The notes under the pieces: generated by a model
What the model saw: only the letters and a program-made list of their open reading frames with translations
Database searches by the model: none
What the model was told of the DNA's origin: nothing
Made by a program: the position numbers and the translations under genes
Part shown: piece after piece, positions 1 to 7,727 of the stretch
Numbering within the stretch: the first letter of the stretch is position 1
Layout: each line of letters opens with the position of its first letter
Source: Chlorobiota bacterium
GTDB taxonomy: Bacteria > Bacteroidota > Bacteroidia > Bacteroidales > B39-G9
Reading direction: 5' to 3'
DNA: 37,747 bases
Assembly (NCBI GenBank): GCA_013152655.1
Contig: JAADFW010000007.1
Span: forward strand, 1-37,747

Positions 1-78
1 TAAAATTAAAGAAATATATTAATTTTTTATAACATTTTCATATATATTATATATATTGGAAATTAAAAACTAATAAAA

Positions 79-327
79 ATGTGTTTAGCAGTACCCGGTA
101 AAATTATTTCAATTGACAATTCCGATCCGGATTTAAAAATGGCTAAAGTAAAGTTCGGTGGCATTGTAAAAGATATTTGCATTCAATGGCTTGACGATGT
201 TTCTGAAGGAGATTATATTATGGCACATGTTGGAACAGCTTTAAGCAAAATTGATGAAGAGGATGCTCAAATAACATTAAAATCGCTTCATGCAATGGGC
301 GATATTGATTTTGACACTATTAACTAA
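79..327 (+). CDS. hypC: HypC, hydrogenase maturation chaperone
   Basis: This 82-aa protein is a HypC/HupF-family chaperone. With HypD it carries the Fe(CN)2CO group while it is assembled, then delivers it to the hydrogenase large-subunit precursor in the cytoplasm. The family signature MCLAVPG is at the extreme N terminus; Cys2, exposed after Met removal, is the residue that contacts HypD and the large subunit. A small beta-barrel pattern (GKIISI, then GDYIMAHVG) follows. Length is normal for the family. It is 12 bases before hypD and in the same frame, so the two are surely co-transcribed. The 78 bases upstream are very AT-rich with no Shine-Dalgarno sequence, as expected for Bacteroidota. 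Any earlier genes of the operon lie outside the window. Confidence 0.96.
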   Translation: MCLAVPGKIISIDNSDPDLKMAKVKFGGIVKDICIQWLDDVSEGDYIMAHVGTALSKIDEEDAQITLKSLHAMGDIDFDTIN

Positions 328-339
328 TTCTTTGTAAGT

Positions 340-1434
340 TTGAAATATATAGAAGAATATAGGGATAAGCAATTGGTTTATAATCTAGTAAATCAGATTA
401 AAAAAGAAGTCACCCGTTCGTGGACAATCATGGAAATTTGTGGTGGGCAAACTCATTCAATAATGAAGTATAATTTACAGGATTTATTACCTGAAGAAAT
501 AAATCTTGTGCACGGGCCTGGTTGTCCGGTTTGTGTAACACCCCTTGAATTAATTGACCAGGCTTTAACCATTGCCAGCAAAGAAAATGTAATTTTTACA
601 TCGTTTGGCGATATGTTAAGAGTTCCCGGATCATCAAATGATTTGTTAAGCATAAAAGCCAAAGGGGCAGATATCAGAATATTATATTCGCCAATAGATG
701 CTTTAAAAATAGCAAAGGAAAATCCGGAAAAAAGAGTGGTTTTTTTTTCAGTCGGGTTTGAAACTACAGCTCCTGCTGTTGCATTAGCATTAAAAAATGC
801 TAAAAAGCAAGAATTAAATAATTTTTCGGTTTTAATTGCTCATGTTTTGGTTCCGCCTGCTATGGAAACAATTTTATCCTCTGAACAAAATCAAATACAG
901 GGTTTTCTGGCAGCCGGCCATGTATGCACCATCATGGGGTATCATGAATATTGGCCGATTTCTGAAAAATATAAAATTCCTATTGTGATAACAGGTTTTG
1001 AACCGGTTGATATACTGTTAGGCTTATTAAAAGTTGTAAAATTATTAGAAGGCAAAAAGAATATTGTTGAAAATGCTTATGGCCGTATTGTAGCTGAAAA
1101 AGGCAATGAATCTGCCCAGAAACTATTAAGAGAAGTTTTTGAAGTAACCGACCGCAAATGGAGAGGCATTGGAACAATTCCCAAAAGTGGATACCGGTTA
1201 AGAAAAGAATATGAACAGTTTAACGCAGAAAGCATATTTAATATTGGTGAAATTAAGGTTGAAGAATCTGATTTATGTATAGCAGGAGAGGTGTTGCAAG
1301 GAATTAAAAAACCAAATAATTGTAGTGTTTTCGGTACCTTGTGTAATCCTGAAAACCCTATTGGTGCACCAATGGTTTCATCAGAAGGAGCTTGTTCGGC
1401 ATATTATAAATATAAAAGACTGGTAAACGTTTAA
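340..1434 (+). CDS. hypD: HypD, Fe-S scaffold for the Fe(CN)2CO cofactor
   Basis: This 364-aa protein is HypD, the [4Fe-4S] scaffold on which the Fe(CN)2CO moiety of [NiFe] hydrogenase is built with HypC and HypE. Family motifs are CGGQTH (Cys34), GPGCPVC (Cys62, Cys65) and GHVCTIMG, with a Cys-rich C-terminal region including [14 protein letters not shown]. The start is a TTG at 340: the hypC stop is upstream in the same frame, the encoded MKYIEEYRD is a normal HypD N terminus, and the next in-frame ATG would remove the start of the conserved domain. It ends one base before hypE. Length is typical and nothing is missing. Confidence 0.96.
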   Translation: MKYIEEYRDKQLVYNLVNQIKKEVTRSWTIMEICGGQTHSIMKYNLQDLLPEEINLVHGPGCPVCVTPLELIDQALTIASKENVIFTSFGDMLRVPGSSNDLLSIKAKGADIRILYSPIDALKIAKENPEKRVVFFSVGFETTAPAVALALKNAKKQELNNFSVLIAHVLVPPAMETILSSEQNQIQGFLAAGHVCTIMGYHEYWPISEKYKIPIVITGFEPVDILLGLLKVVKLLEGKKNIVENAYGRIVAEKGNESAQKLLREVFEVTDRKWRGIGTIPKSGYRLRKEYEQFNAESIFNIGEIKVEESDLCIAGEVLQGIKKPNNCSVFGTLCNPENPIGAPMVSSEGACSAYYKYKRLVNV

Positions 1435-1435
1435 A

Positions 1436-2497
1436 ATGAATAAAGAAAAAGTACTAAATTTTGAATTAAATTGTCCAATTCCAATCAATCAGTACGAGCG
1501 TGTGTTATTAGCACATGGAGGAGGAGGAAAGCTGACGAACCAGTTGATTGAGAAAATGTTTTTTCAAACGTTTGATAATGAATTGTTAAGAAAAGAACAT
1601 GATGGTGCTGTTATTAATATAGGTGATAAAAAAATTGCATTTTCAACAGACTCTTTTGTTGTTAATCCTATATTTTTCCCGGGAGGCGATATAGGTGATT
1701 TGGCTGTAAATGGCACGGTAAATGATATTGTCTGCTGCGGTGCAAAACCACTTTATATTTCGTTGGCATTTATTATTGAAGAAGGTCTTTTAATGGAAGA
1801 GTTGTGGCGTGTTGTTCAGTCGATAAATAAAGCGGCTGAAAAAGCAGGTGTGAAAATTGTTACCGGTGATACTAAAGTAGTTGACAAAGGAAAAGGTGAT
1901 AAAATTTATATAAACACTACCGGTATAGGTGAAGTATATCCAGGAGTAAATATCTCACCTGCAAATTGCATGGCAGGAGATGTTATAATTATAAACGGAA
2001 AAATTGCAGACCATGGAATTGCCATTATTTCTAAACGCGAGGGTTTAGCCTTTGAAACTGAAATAAAAAGTGATACCGCTGCACTTAATAAAATGATGGA
2101 AGATGTTTATAAAAATAGCAAGGAAGTTCATGTTGTACGAGACCCTACAAGAGGTGGCTTGGCTAGTTCATTAAATGAAATTAGTAAATCGGCAAATCTT
2201 GGAATTACTCTTTTTGAGGAGGACTTGCCTGTTAGCGAGGATGTTAAGGGTGCTTGTGAACTTTTGGGCTTTGACCCGCTATATGTTGCTAATGAAGGCA
2301 AAATGTTAGTTTTTGTACCTGAAAATGAAGCTGAAAAAGTATTAGAAATTATGAAATCTAATGAATATGGAAAAGAAAGTACAATAATTGGAAAAGTAAC
2401 TAAAAATGACCCCGGAATTGTAAAACTTAAAACTACCATTGGAAGCACAAGAATTGTTGATATGATTTCAGGTGAACAGTTGCCTAGAATTTGTTGA
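1436..2497 (+). CDS. hypE: HypE, carbamoyl dehydratase (cyanide ligand synthesis)
   Basis: This 353-aa protein belongs to the PurM/AIR-synthase-like HypE family. HypE accepts a carbamoyl group from HypF on its C-terminal cysteine and dehydrates it with ATP to a thiocyanate, the source of the CN ligands. The AHGGGGKL loop near residues 27-34 and the DSFVVNPIFFPGGDIG segment are family features, and the protein ends in PRIC, so the essential terminal Cys353 is present. The ATG starts one base after the hypD stop, indicating translational coupling. Its partner HypF is not in the window and presumably lies upstream. Confidence 0.96.
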   Translation: MNKEKVLNFELNCPIPINQYERVLLAHGGGGKLTNQLIEKMFFQTFDNELLRKEHDGAVINIGDKKIAFSTDSFVVNPIFFPGGDIGDLAVNGTVNDIVCCGAKPLYISLAFIIEEGLLMEELWRVVQSINKAAEKAGVKIVTGDTKVVDKGKGDKIYINTTGIGEVYPGVNISPANCMAGDVIIINGKIADHGIAIISKREGLAFETEIKSDTAALNKMMEDVYKNSKEVHVVRDPTRGGLASSLNEISKSANLGITLFEEDLPVSEDVKGACELLGFDPLYVANEGKMLVFVPENEAEKVLEIMKSNEYGKESTIIGKVTKNDPGIVKLKTTIGSTRIVDMISGEQLPRIC

Positions 2498-2632
2498 ATA
2501 GTTAGCTATAATTACGAGCCAGAAAGTCAGAATTCAAGAACCATGAACTCAAAAAGCAAAATATACAATCTGTAAAAATTCAAAATAATAACTAATTTAA
2601 CTAAGAATTACGATAAAGAAACCATAAATCAA

Positions 2633-3634
2633 ATGATTGGAACGCAACCTGTAACATTGATAACACAAAACAGTCAGATGCGTGATATCTTGAAGCGCAT
2701 TGACAAAATTGCAAATTCAGATACATCTGTATTATTAGTCGGTGAAACAGGTGTTGGAAAAGAAATATTTGCCGATTATATTCACAGAATAAGCAACCGG
2801 AGCTTAAAATCGTTGGTAAAAATTGGCCTTTCTGCTTTACCTCCTGATTTAATGGCCAGCGAGTTGTTTGGTTATGAAAAAGGTTCGTTTACCAGTGCAG
2901 CTTCCAGTAAAAAAGGATTATTTGAACTAGCCGATAGTGGAAGTATGTTTTTAGATGATATAGACGATGTTCCGTTGGAAATACAGGCAAAATTGCTTAG
3001 AGTTCTGGAGTCAAGAGAATTAATGCGCATTGGAGGAATGGTCAATATACCTGTAAATATTCGTTTAATTTCTGCATCGAAAGTTAATTTGAATGATTTA
3101 GTTGAAAAAAATATGTTTCGTTCCGATTTACTTTATAGGATTAATGTTATAACAATTGAAATTCCTCCTTTGCGTGAACGACTTGATGATTTACCTCTTT
3201 TGGTGAACTATTTTATTCAAAGATATGCACCTAAAAGAATGCTGAAAATAACAGATGAGGCTTTAACATATCTTCTAAATTATCATTGGCCTGGTAATGT
3301 TCGTGAATTAAGAAATGTTGTACAGCGAGCTGTTATTTTTGCTGATAAAAAAATTACACCGGAAGAAATTCCTGCGAATATTAAATTAAATAACCCAATA
3401 GAACAGATAGTCAAAGCATGTTCTGTTTGTTTTTCGGGTAATGGAATGAAATTTACAGAGGTAATAAATTGCCTCGAGTATAAATTAATTCAAGATGCAC
3501 TCCATAAATCTGGAGGAAATCAGTCTAATGCAGCAAAAAAATTAAACCTCAGTTTATCAACTTTTCGCGATAAAATGAAAAAGTTTGAAACTTACTCTCC
3601 TAATTGTAAAAATGTAGTTGCGGAAAATCGTTAG
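2633..3634 (+). CDS. Sigma-54 activator (AAA+ plus Fis-type HTH, no receiver), with altered ATPase motifs
   Basis: This 333-aa protein is a bacterial enhancer-binding protein reduced to the AAA+ domain (about 10-250) and a C-terminal Fis-type helix-turn-helix (about 280-320, NQSNAAKKLNLSLSTFRDKM). There is no N-terminal receiver, GAF or PAS domain, so it resembles PspF in layout. Walker A is intact (GETGVGK, 37-43), as are the arginine-finger region (R163, R169) and WPGNVREL. Several key positions differ from the family: the sigma-54-contacting GAFTGA loop reads GSFTSA (84-89), Walker B is LDD rather than LDE (D109), the glutamate-switch Asn is Gly65, and the sensor I Asn is Lys150. A CSVC pair (263, 266) lies in the linker. 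It sits between hypE and a sigma-54 promoter, so it is the obvious candidate regulator of the hydrogenase operon, though its ATPase may be weakened. Confidence 0.88.
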   Translation: MIGTQPVTLITQNSQMRDILKRIDKIANSDTSVLLVGETGVGKEIFADYIHRISNRSLKSLVKIGLSALPPDLMASELFGYEKGSFTSAASSKKGLFELADSGSMFLDDIDDVPLEIQAKLLRVLESRELMRIGGMVNIPVNIRLISASKVNLNDLVEKNMFRSDLLYRINVITIEIPPLRERLDDLPLLVNYFIQRYAPKRMLKITDEALTYLLNYHWPGNVRELRNVVQRAVIFADKKITPEEIPANIKLNNPIEQIVKACSVCFSGNGMKFTEVINCLEYKLIQDALHKSGGNQSNAAKKLNLSLSTFRDKMKKFETYSPNCKNVVAENR

Positions 3635-3725
3635 TAATTTGCGGAATCTCGTAAATATACTGATTATCAAAGTTTATCAAATATTTCCTTCTATTTTTTT
3701 AACTCTCTAACAATCAACAAATAAC

Positions 3726-3759
3726 TGTTGTAAAACATATTGTAAAATGTTATAAAACA
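3726..3759 (+). promoter_or_regulatory. Two tandem TGTT-N4-AACA dyads, possible activator sites
   Basis: Two 12-bp dyads, TGTTGTAAAACA (3726-3737) and TGTTATAAAACA (3748-3759), differ at one base. Their centres are 22 bp apart, about two helical turns, so they lie on the same face of the DNA. They are immediately upstream of the -24/-12 element, centred near -58 and -36 of the predicted start. They could be binding sites for the Fis-type HTH of the upstream gene, though such sites are usually further from the promoter, or for a repressor. Confidence 0.5.
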
Positions 3760-3763
3760 TATA

Positions 3764-3779
3764 TGGCATATATATTGCC
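3764..3779 (+). promoter_or_regulatory. Sigma-54 (-24/-12) promoter of the hydrogenase operon
   Basis: The sequence TGGCATATATATTGCC matches the sigma-54 consensus: GG at 3765-3766 and GC at 3777-3778 with exactly 10 bases between them, within TGGCA and TTGC. The predicted start of transcription is about 3790. It follows directly after a sigma-54 activator gene and precedes the hydrogenase structural genes, so it likely drives the 76-aa protein through the cytochrome b gene. Confidence 0.85.
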
Positions 3780-3791
3780 TATACTCGCCGA

Positions 3792-4022
3792 ATGAATAAA
3801 TATAAAATGAAAGGAACAAATCATTATATTTTTCATGGTGAAATAATTGAAGTTATTAATTCCGATTCAAAAGGTATTGTAAAAATACTTTGTTTGCCCG
3901 ATTCCATTATTGTAGAAGCTATAAATAATAATTCTTTTAATCTTGGCGATAATGTTAAGCTATCGGGATATTTTCATGTAGAAAATATGGAACTTAATCA
4001 GCAAAATCCATTTATAAATTAA
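3792..4022 (+). CDS. Small HypC-like beta-barrel protein of unknown function
   Basis: This 76-aa protein is the first gene after the sigma-54 promoter and precedes the hydrogenase small subunit by 18 bases. I do not recognise a named family. Its strand pattern resembles HypC: GEIIEVINSDSKG here against GKIISIDNSD in the HypC of this window, then a hydrophobic strand and a GDNVKLSG turn like GDYIMAHVG. It lacks the N-terminal MCxxxPG that HypC needs, and its only Cys is internal (KILCLP). It may be a small OB-like chaperone or assembly factor for the hydrogenase. The first ATG at 3792 is only about 2 bases after the predicted transcription start; the second in-frame ATG at 3807 would leave a leader of about 17 bases and may be the true start. 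Confidence 0.72.
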   Translation: MNKYKMKGTNHYIFHGEIIEVINSDSKGIVKILCLPDSIIVEAINNNSFNLGDNVKLSGYFHVENMELNQQNPFIN

Positions 4023-4040
4023 TATTAACTAATCTCTATT

Positions 4041-5138
4041 ATGAAAGAAAAGCATAAAACACTTTATGATGAAATAAGGGAAAAAGGGTATTCCCGAAGA
4101 GAATTTATGAAGTTTTGCGGCATGATGGCAGCATTCATGGGACTTAAAACTTCAGGTATAGCTCAAATAGCTGAAGCTCTTGAAACAAAATCAAGAATTC
4201 CGGTTTTATGGTTTCATTTTCAGGAATGTACATGTTGCAGCGAATCATTTATACGCTCATCGCACCCTATTGTAGCCGATATTATTTTAGATAAAGTTTC
4301 ATTAGATTATACTGAAACGTTAATGGCTGCTGCGGGGCATCAAGCAGAAAAATCATTACATGATACCATGGAGAAATACCATGGAAACTATATTATGATG
4401 GTTGAAGGCTCAATACCAACTGAAAATGAAGCTTATTGTACAATTGGAGGAAGAAGTGCATTGCAAATAGTTAAAGAAGCAGCAGAGGGTGCTAAGGCAA
4501 TTGTTGCCTGGGGTAATTGTGCATCAGCTGGCTGTGTTCAAGCTGCAAAACCTAATCCAACAGGCGCAAAGCCGGTACACGAAGTAATATATGGAAAGCC
4601 AATTATTAATGTGCAGGGTTGCCCGCCAATTGCTGAAGTAATGGCAGGAGTAATTGTGCATGTTTTAACATTTGACCGTATTCCTCAGTTAGATAAATTA
4701 GGAAGGCCAAAAGCTTTTTATTCACGTCGGGTACACGATACGTGCTACAGAAGGCCTAATTACGACGCAGGTTTATTTGTTGAATCTTTTGATGATGAAA
4801 ATGCAAGAAAAGGATATTGTTTATATAAAATGGGTTGTCGTGGCCCAAATACTTATAATTCGTGTGGAGTTATTAAATGGAATAATGGTGTAAGCTATCC
4901 TATTCAATCAGGCCATCCATGTATAGGTTGTTCTGAAGCAAATTTCTGGGATAATGGCCCATTTTATCAACATTTACAAACATTTCCTGGTTTTGGAGTT
5001 GAGAAAACCGCCGACAAAGTTGGTATTGGCTTAGGTGTAGCTACAGGTGCAGGTATAGTGCTGCATGCTTTATCAACTAATATTTCTAAGCGTCGTGAAA
5101 TAACAACCGGTAATCCGGAAATGGAAGAAGAAAAATAA
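4041..5138 (+). CDS. hyaA: [NiFe] hydrogenase small subunit, Tat-exported, oxygen-tolerant type
   Basis: This 365-aa electron-transfer subunit of a group 1 membrane-bound uptake hydrogenase carries three Fe-S clusters from the NiFe site to the cytochrome b. A twin-arginine signal (SRREFMKFCG, 18-27) directs export of the folded heterodimer. Proximal cluster: ECTCC gives Cys63, Cys65 and Cys66, then Cys160, Cys165 and Cys194. The extra Cys65 and Cys165 are the two supernumerary cysteines of oxygen-tolerant enzymes such as E. coli Hyd-1 and Ralstonia MBH. Distal cluster: His232, Cys235, Cys260, Cys266. Medial [3Fe-4S]: Cys275, Cys294, Cys297. A hydrophobic helix (about 326-345) near the C terminus anchors the protein in the membrane. 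It precedes the large subunit by 24 bases. Confidence 0.96.
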   Translation: MKEKHKTLYDEIREKGYSRREFMKFCGMMAAFMGLKTSGIAQIAEALETKSRIPVLWFHFQECTCCSESFIRSSHPIVADIILDKVSLDYTETLMAAAGHQAEKSLHDTMEKYHGNYIMMVEGSIPTENEAYCTIGGRSALQIVKEAAEGAKAIVAWGNCASAGCVQAAKPNPTGAKPVHEVIYGKPIINVQGCPPIAEVMAGVIVHVLTFDRIPQLDKLGRPKAFYSRRVHDTCYRRPNYDAGLFVESFDDENARKGYCLYKMGCRGPNTYNSCGVIKWNNGVSYPIQSGHPCIGCSEANFWDNGPFYQHLQTFPGFGVEKTADKVGIGLGVATGAGIVLHALSTNISKRREITTGNPEMEEEK

Positions 5139-5162
5139 TATTAACCTATCAAACTATCAATT

Positions 5163-6881
5163 ATGTCAAAACGTATTGTAGTAGATCCAATAACAAGAAT
5201 AGAAGGCCATCTCAGGGTAGAGGCCGAAATAAAAGACGGAAAAATTGTGGATGCTTTTAGTTCCGGCACCATGGTTAGAGGTATTGAGCTAATTTTAAAA
5301 GGCCGTGATCCGCGTGATGCCTGGGCGTTTACCGAACGTGTTTGTGGTGTTTGTACTACGGTTCATGCTTTAGCTTCTGTAAGAAGCGTGGAAAATGCAC
5401 TGGGAATTATAGTTCCTCCAAATGCTGAAATGATTCGTAATTTAATGTTTTGTACCCAATACATGCAAGATCATGTGGTACATTTTTATCATTTACATGC
5501 GTTAGATTGGGTTGATGTTGTTTCTGCATTAAGTGCAGACCCTGCTGAAACATCAAAAATTGCCCAAAGTATTTCACATTGGCCTAAAAGTTCAACGGGT
5601 TATTTTAGCGACCTGAAAAAACGACTTTTAAAATTTGTTGAGAGTGGACAACTTGGAATTTTTGCTAACGGATATTGGGGGCATAAAGCATATAAATTGC
5701 CACCTGAAATTAATTTAATTGGTGTTGCACATTATTTAGAAGCATTAGAATGGCAAAAAGAAATTGTGAAGATTCATACTATTTTTGGTGGTAAAAACCC
5801 ACATCCAAATTATTTGGTTGGTGGAGTTCCCTGTGCCATTAACATAAATGAAAATAATGCACTTAACGCTGAAAGATTAGCATACGTCGGTAAATTATTA
5901 GAAGATGCCAAAACTTTTATTGAACAGGTTTATATTCCTGATTTAATGGCAATTGCTCCTTATTATTTGCAATGGGGCGGAATAGGAGGAGGCTTAAGTA
6001 ACTATTTGGTATATGGAGATTTACCTGTTAATGGTTATAATAACCCGGATAGTTTTAAATTCCCACGCGGAATTATAATGAATAGAAATTTGAATGAGGT
6101 TATTCCTTTAGACGCTACCGATGCTTCTCAAATTCAGGAATATATATCACATTCTTATTACGATTATAAAGGTGGTGCAGATAACGGATTACATCCATGG
6201 CAAGGTGAAACAAATTTGAATTATACCGGCCCAAAACCGCCCTATGACAGCTTAAATGTAGAAGGAAAATATAGTTGGTTAAAAACACCAAGATGGAAAG
6301 GCAATGCAATGGAGGTTGGGCCTTTATCAAGAATGTTGGTTGGATTTGCCTCAGGCCGTGATGAGTATAAAGAAATAGTTACCTGGGCTTTAAAAACTTT
6401 AAATGTACCTGTAAGTGCACTATTTTCAACCTTGGGTAGAACTGCTGCAAGAGGGTTAGAAACAAAACTGGTTTCAGGCTGGGCTATGGAATTCTTTAAT
6501 ACTCTGTTATCAAACATAAAGAATGGCGATACACGGACATTTACAAAAGAATTATGGGACCCGAAAACATGGCCGGCTAATGCTAAAGGAGTAGGATTAA
6601 CTGAAGCCCCAAGGGGTGCTCTTGCACATTGGATAGTTATAAAAGACAGATTAATAGATAATTATCAAATGGTAGTACCGAGTACATGGAATGCTTCACC
6701 TCGTGATGGTAAAGGACAGCGTTCTGCTTATGAAGAATCATTAATTGGTACACCAATTGAAGATCCGGAAAATCCATTGGAAATATTGAGAACTATTCAT
6801 TCGTTTGATCCTTGTATTGCTTGTGCGGTTCATTTATATGACGAAAAAGGCACTTATGTTCATCAAATTCAAACTTTTTAA
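5163..6881 (+). CDS. hyaB: [NiFe] hydrogenase large subunit (catalytic)
   Basis: This 572-aa catalytic subunit oxidises H2 at a NiFe(CN)2CO centre. Both ligand pairs are present: RVCGVC (Cys61, Cys64) near the N terminus and DPCIACAVH (Cys551, Cys554, His557) near the C terminus. Fifteen residues follow His557, the peptide normally removed by a HyaD/HupD-type endopeptidase after nickel insertion, so the subunit depends on maturation. It has no signal peptide and would be exported together with the Tat-bearing small subunit. Length and motifs are normal for group 1 enzymes. No endopeptidase gene or hypA/hypB is in the window, so these must lie elsewhere. Confidence 0.97.
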   Translation: MSKRIVVDPITRIEGHLRVEAEIKDGKIVDAFSSGTMVRGIELILKGRDPRDAWAFTERVCGVCTTVHALASVRSVENALGIIVPPNAEMIRNLMFCTQYMQDHVVHFYHLHALDWVDVVSALSADPAETSKIAQSISHWPKSSTGYFSDLKKRLLKFVESGQLGIFANGYWGHKAYKLPPEINLIGVAHYLEALEWQKEIVKIHTIFGGKNPHPNYLVGGVPCAININENNALNAERLAYVGKLLEDAKTFIEQVYIPDLMAIAPYYLQWGGIGGGLSNYLVYGDLPVNGYNNPDSFKFPRGIIMNRNLNEVIPLDATDASQIQEYISHSYYDYKGGADNGLHPWQGETNLNYTGPKPPYDSLNVEGKYSWLKTPRWKGNAMEVGPLSRMLVGFASGRDEYKEIVTWALKTLNVPVSALFSTLGRTAARGLETKLVSGWAMEFFNTLLSNIKNGDTRTFTKELWDPKTWPANAKGVGLTEAPRGALAHWIVIKDRLIDNYQMVVPSTWNASPRDGKGQRSAYEESLIGTPIEDPENPLEILRTIHSFDPCIACAVHLYDEKGTYVHQIQTF

Positions 6882-6882
6882 T

Positions 6883-7599
6883 ATGAAGAAATATAAACAT
6901 ACATCAAGAAATATTAATCTGAAAGAAGTTTATGTTTGGCAATTGCCTGTTAGGTTTTATCATTGGGTTAATGTCCTTTGTATAATTGTACTGGCTATTA
7001 CAGGTTATTTGATTGGTAATCCGTTAGCCATACAAAGTTCTGCCGAGGCTTCTTTTAGTTTTTGGTTTGGAACTGTTCGTTTTTTGCATTTTTCTTTTGC
7101 ATTTTTATTCTTTTTTAATTTTGTATTTAGGTTATACTGGGGATTTGTTGGAAATAAATATTCCAGGTGGTATAATTATATACCAATTACAAAAAAGCAA
7201 TGGCAAAATATTGGAACGGTTTTGAAAGTTGATATCTTTCAGTCTATTCATAAACGAATGGTAGATATAGGGCATAATTCGTTAGCAGCATTCACCTATT
7301 TTATTACTTTTTTGGCTTTTGTATTACAAAGCTTAACAGGGTTTGGAATGTATGCAGCCATGAGCGATTCATGGTTTCCAAAACTTTTTTCATGGATTGT
7401 TCCTGTTTTAGGTGGTGATTTATTAACCAGAACCGTTCATCATATATTAATGTGGGTATTTATTTTATTTGGAGTAATACACATTTATCTTGTTTTTTAC
7501 CATGACTATATTGAACGTAGAGGTGTTACTTCATCAATGATTGGCGGATGGAAATTTATTGCTGAAAAAACTTTGCAAGAGGTTGAGAATGAAGAGTAA
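6883..7599 (+). CDS. hyaC: Hydrogenase b-type cytochrome membrane subunit
   Basis: This 238-aa integral membrane cytochrome b anchors the hydrogenase and passes electrons from its Fe-S clusters to the quinone pool. It belongs to the HyaC/HupC family. Four membrane helices are visible: about 26-46, 65-88, 132-156 and 185-207. Candidate haem-b ligands are His27 (VRFYHW), His69 (RFLH), His186/His187 and His200. The start is the ATG at 6883, one base after the large-subunit stop. The frame stays open back to 6805, but those 26 residues would overlap the large subunit and are not family-like, while MKKYKHTSRNINLKEVYVW is a normal N terminus. It is the last gene before a terminator. Confidence 0.94.
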   Translation: MKKYKHTSRNINLKEVYVWQLPVRFYHWVNVLCIIVLAITGYLIGNPLAIQSSAEASFSFWFGTVRFLHFSFAFLFFFNFVFRLYWGFVGNKYSRWYNYIPITKKQWQNIGTVLKVDIFQSIHKRMVDIGHNSLAAFTYFITFLAFVLQSLTGFGMYAAMSDSWFPKLFSWIVPVLGGDLLTRTVHHILMWVFILFGVIHIYLVFYHDYIERRGVTSSMIGGWKFIAEKTLQEVENEE

Positions 7600-7630
7600 G
7601 TTAGTTTAAAATGTTTGCAAATAAAAAATG

Positions 7631-7662
7631 CCACTTATATTCAATTATAAGTGGTTTTTTTT
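7631..7662 (+). terminator. Intrinsic terminator of the hydrogenase operon
   Basis: A 9-bp perfect stem, CCACTTATA (7631-7639) with TATAAGTGG (7646-7654), encloses a 6-base loop and is followed by eight T residues. It begins 31 bases after the cytochrome b stop. Confidence 0.9.
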
Positions 7663-7699
7663 ATTTTAGAATTGTAAGACTTCCAACAAATATAATTGT

Positions 7700-7707
7700 T
7701 AATTTTG
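7700..7707 (+). promoter_or_regulatory. Candidate -7 element (TAATTTTG) for the polyprenyl synthase gene
   Basis: TAATTTTG matches the Bacteroidota -7 pattern TAnnTTTG. It lies just after the hydrogenase terminator and 20 bases before the ATG at 7728. A TTG at 7672-7674 is a possible -33 element, but the 25-base spacing is longer than usual. Confidence 0.4.
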
Positions 7708-7727
7708 CAATTCTTTAATATTGTTAA

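Noticed and set aside
2128..2448. 106-codon open frame opposite hypE
   Set aside because: Antisense shadow of a conserved gene, with low-complexity Ser/Pro-rich translation.
3792..4022. A second true HypC
   Set aside because: It lacks the N-terminal MCxxxPG and the cysteine needed for HypC function; only the general strand pattern is similar.
6805..6882. Upstream extension of the cytochrome b frame by 26 codons
   Set aside because: It overlaps the conserved C terminus of the hydrogenase large subunit in another frame; the ATG at 6883 gives a family-like N terminus one base after the stop.
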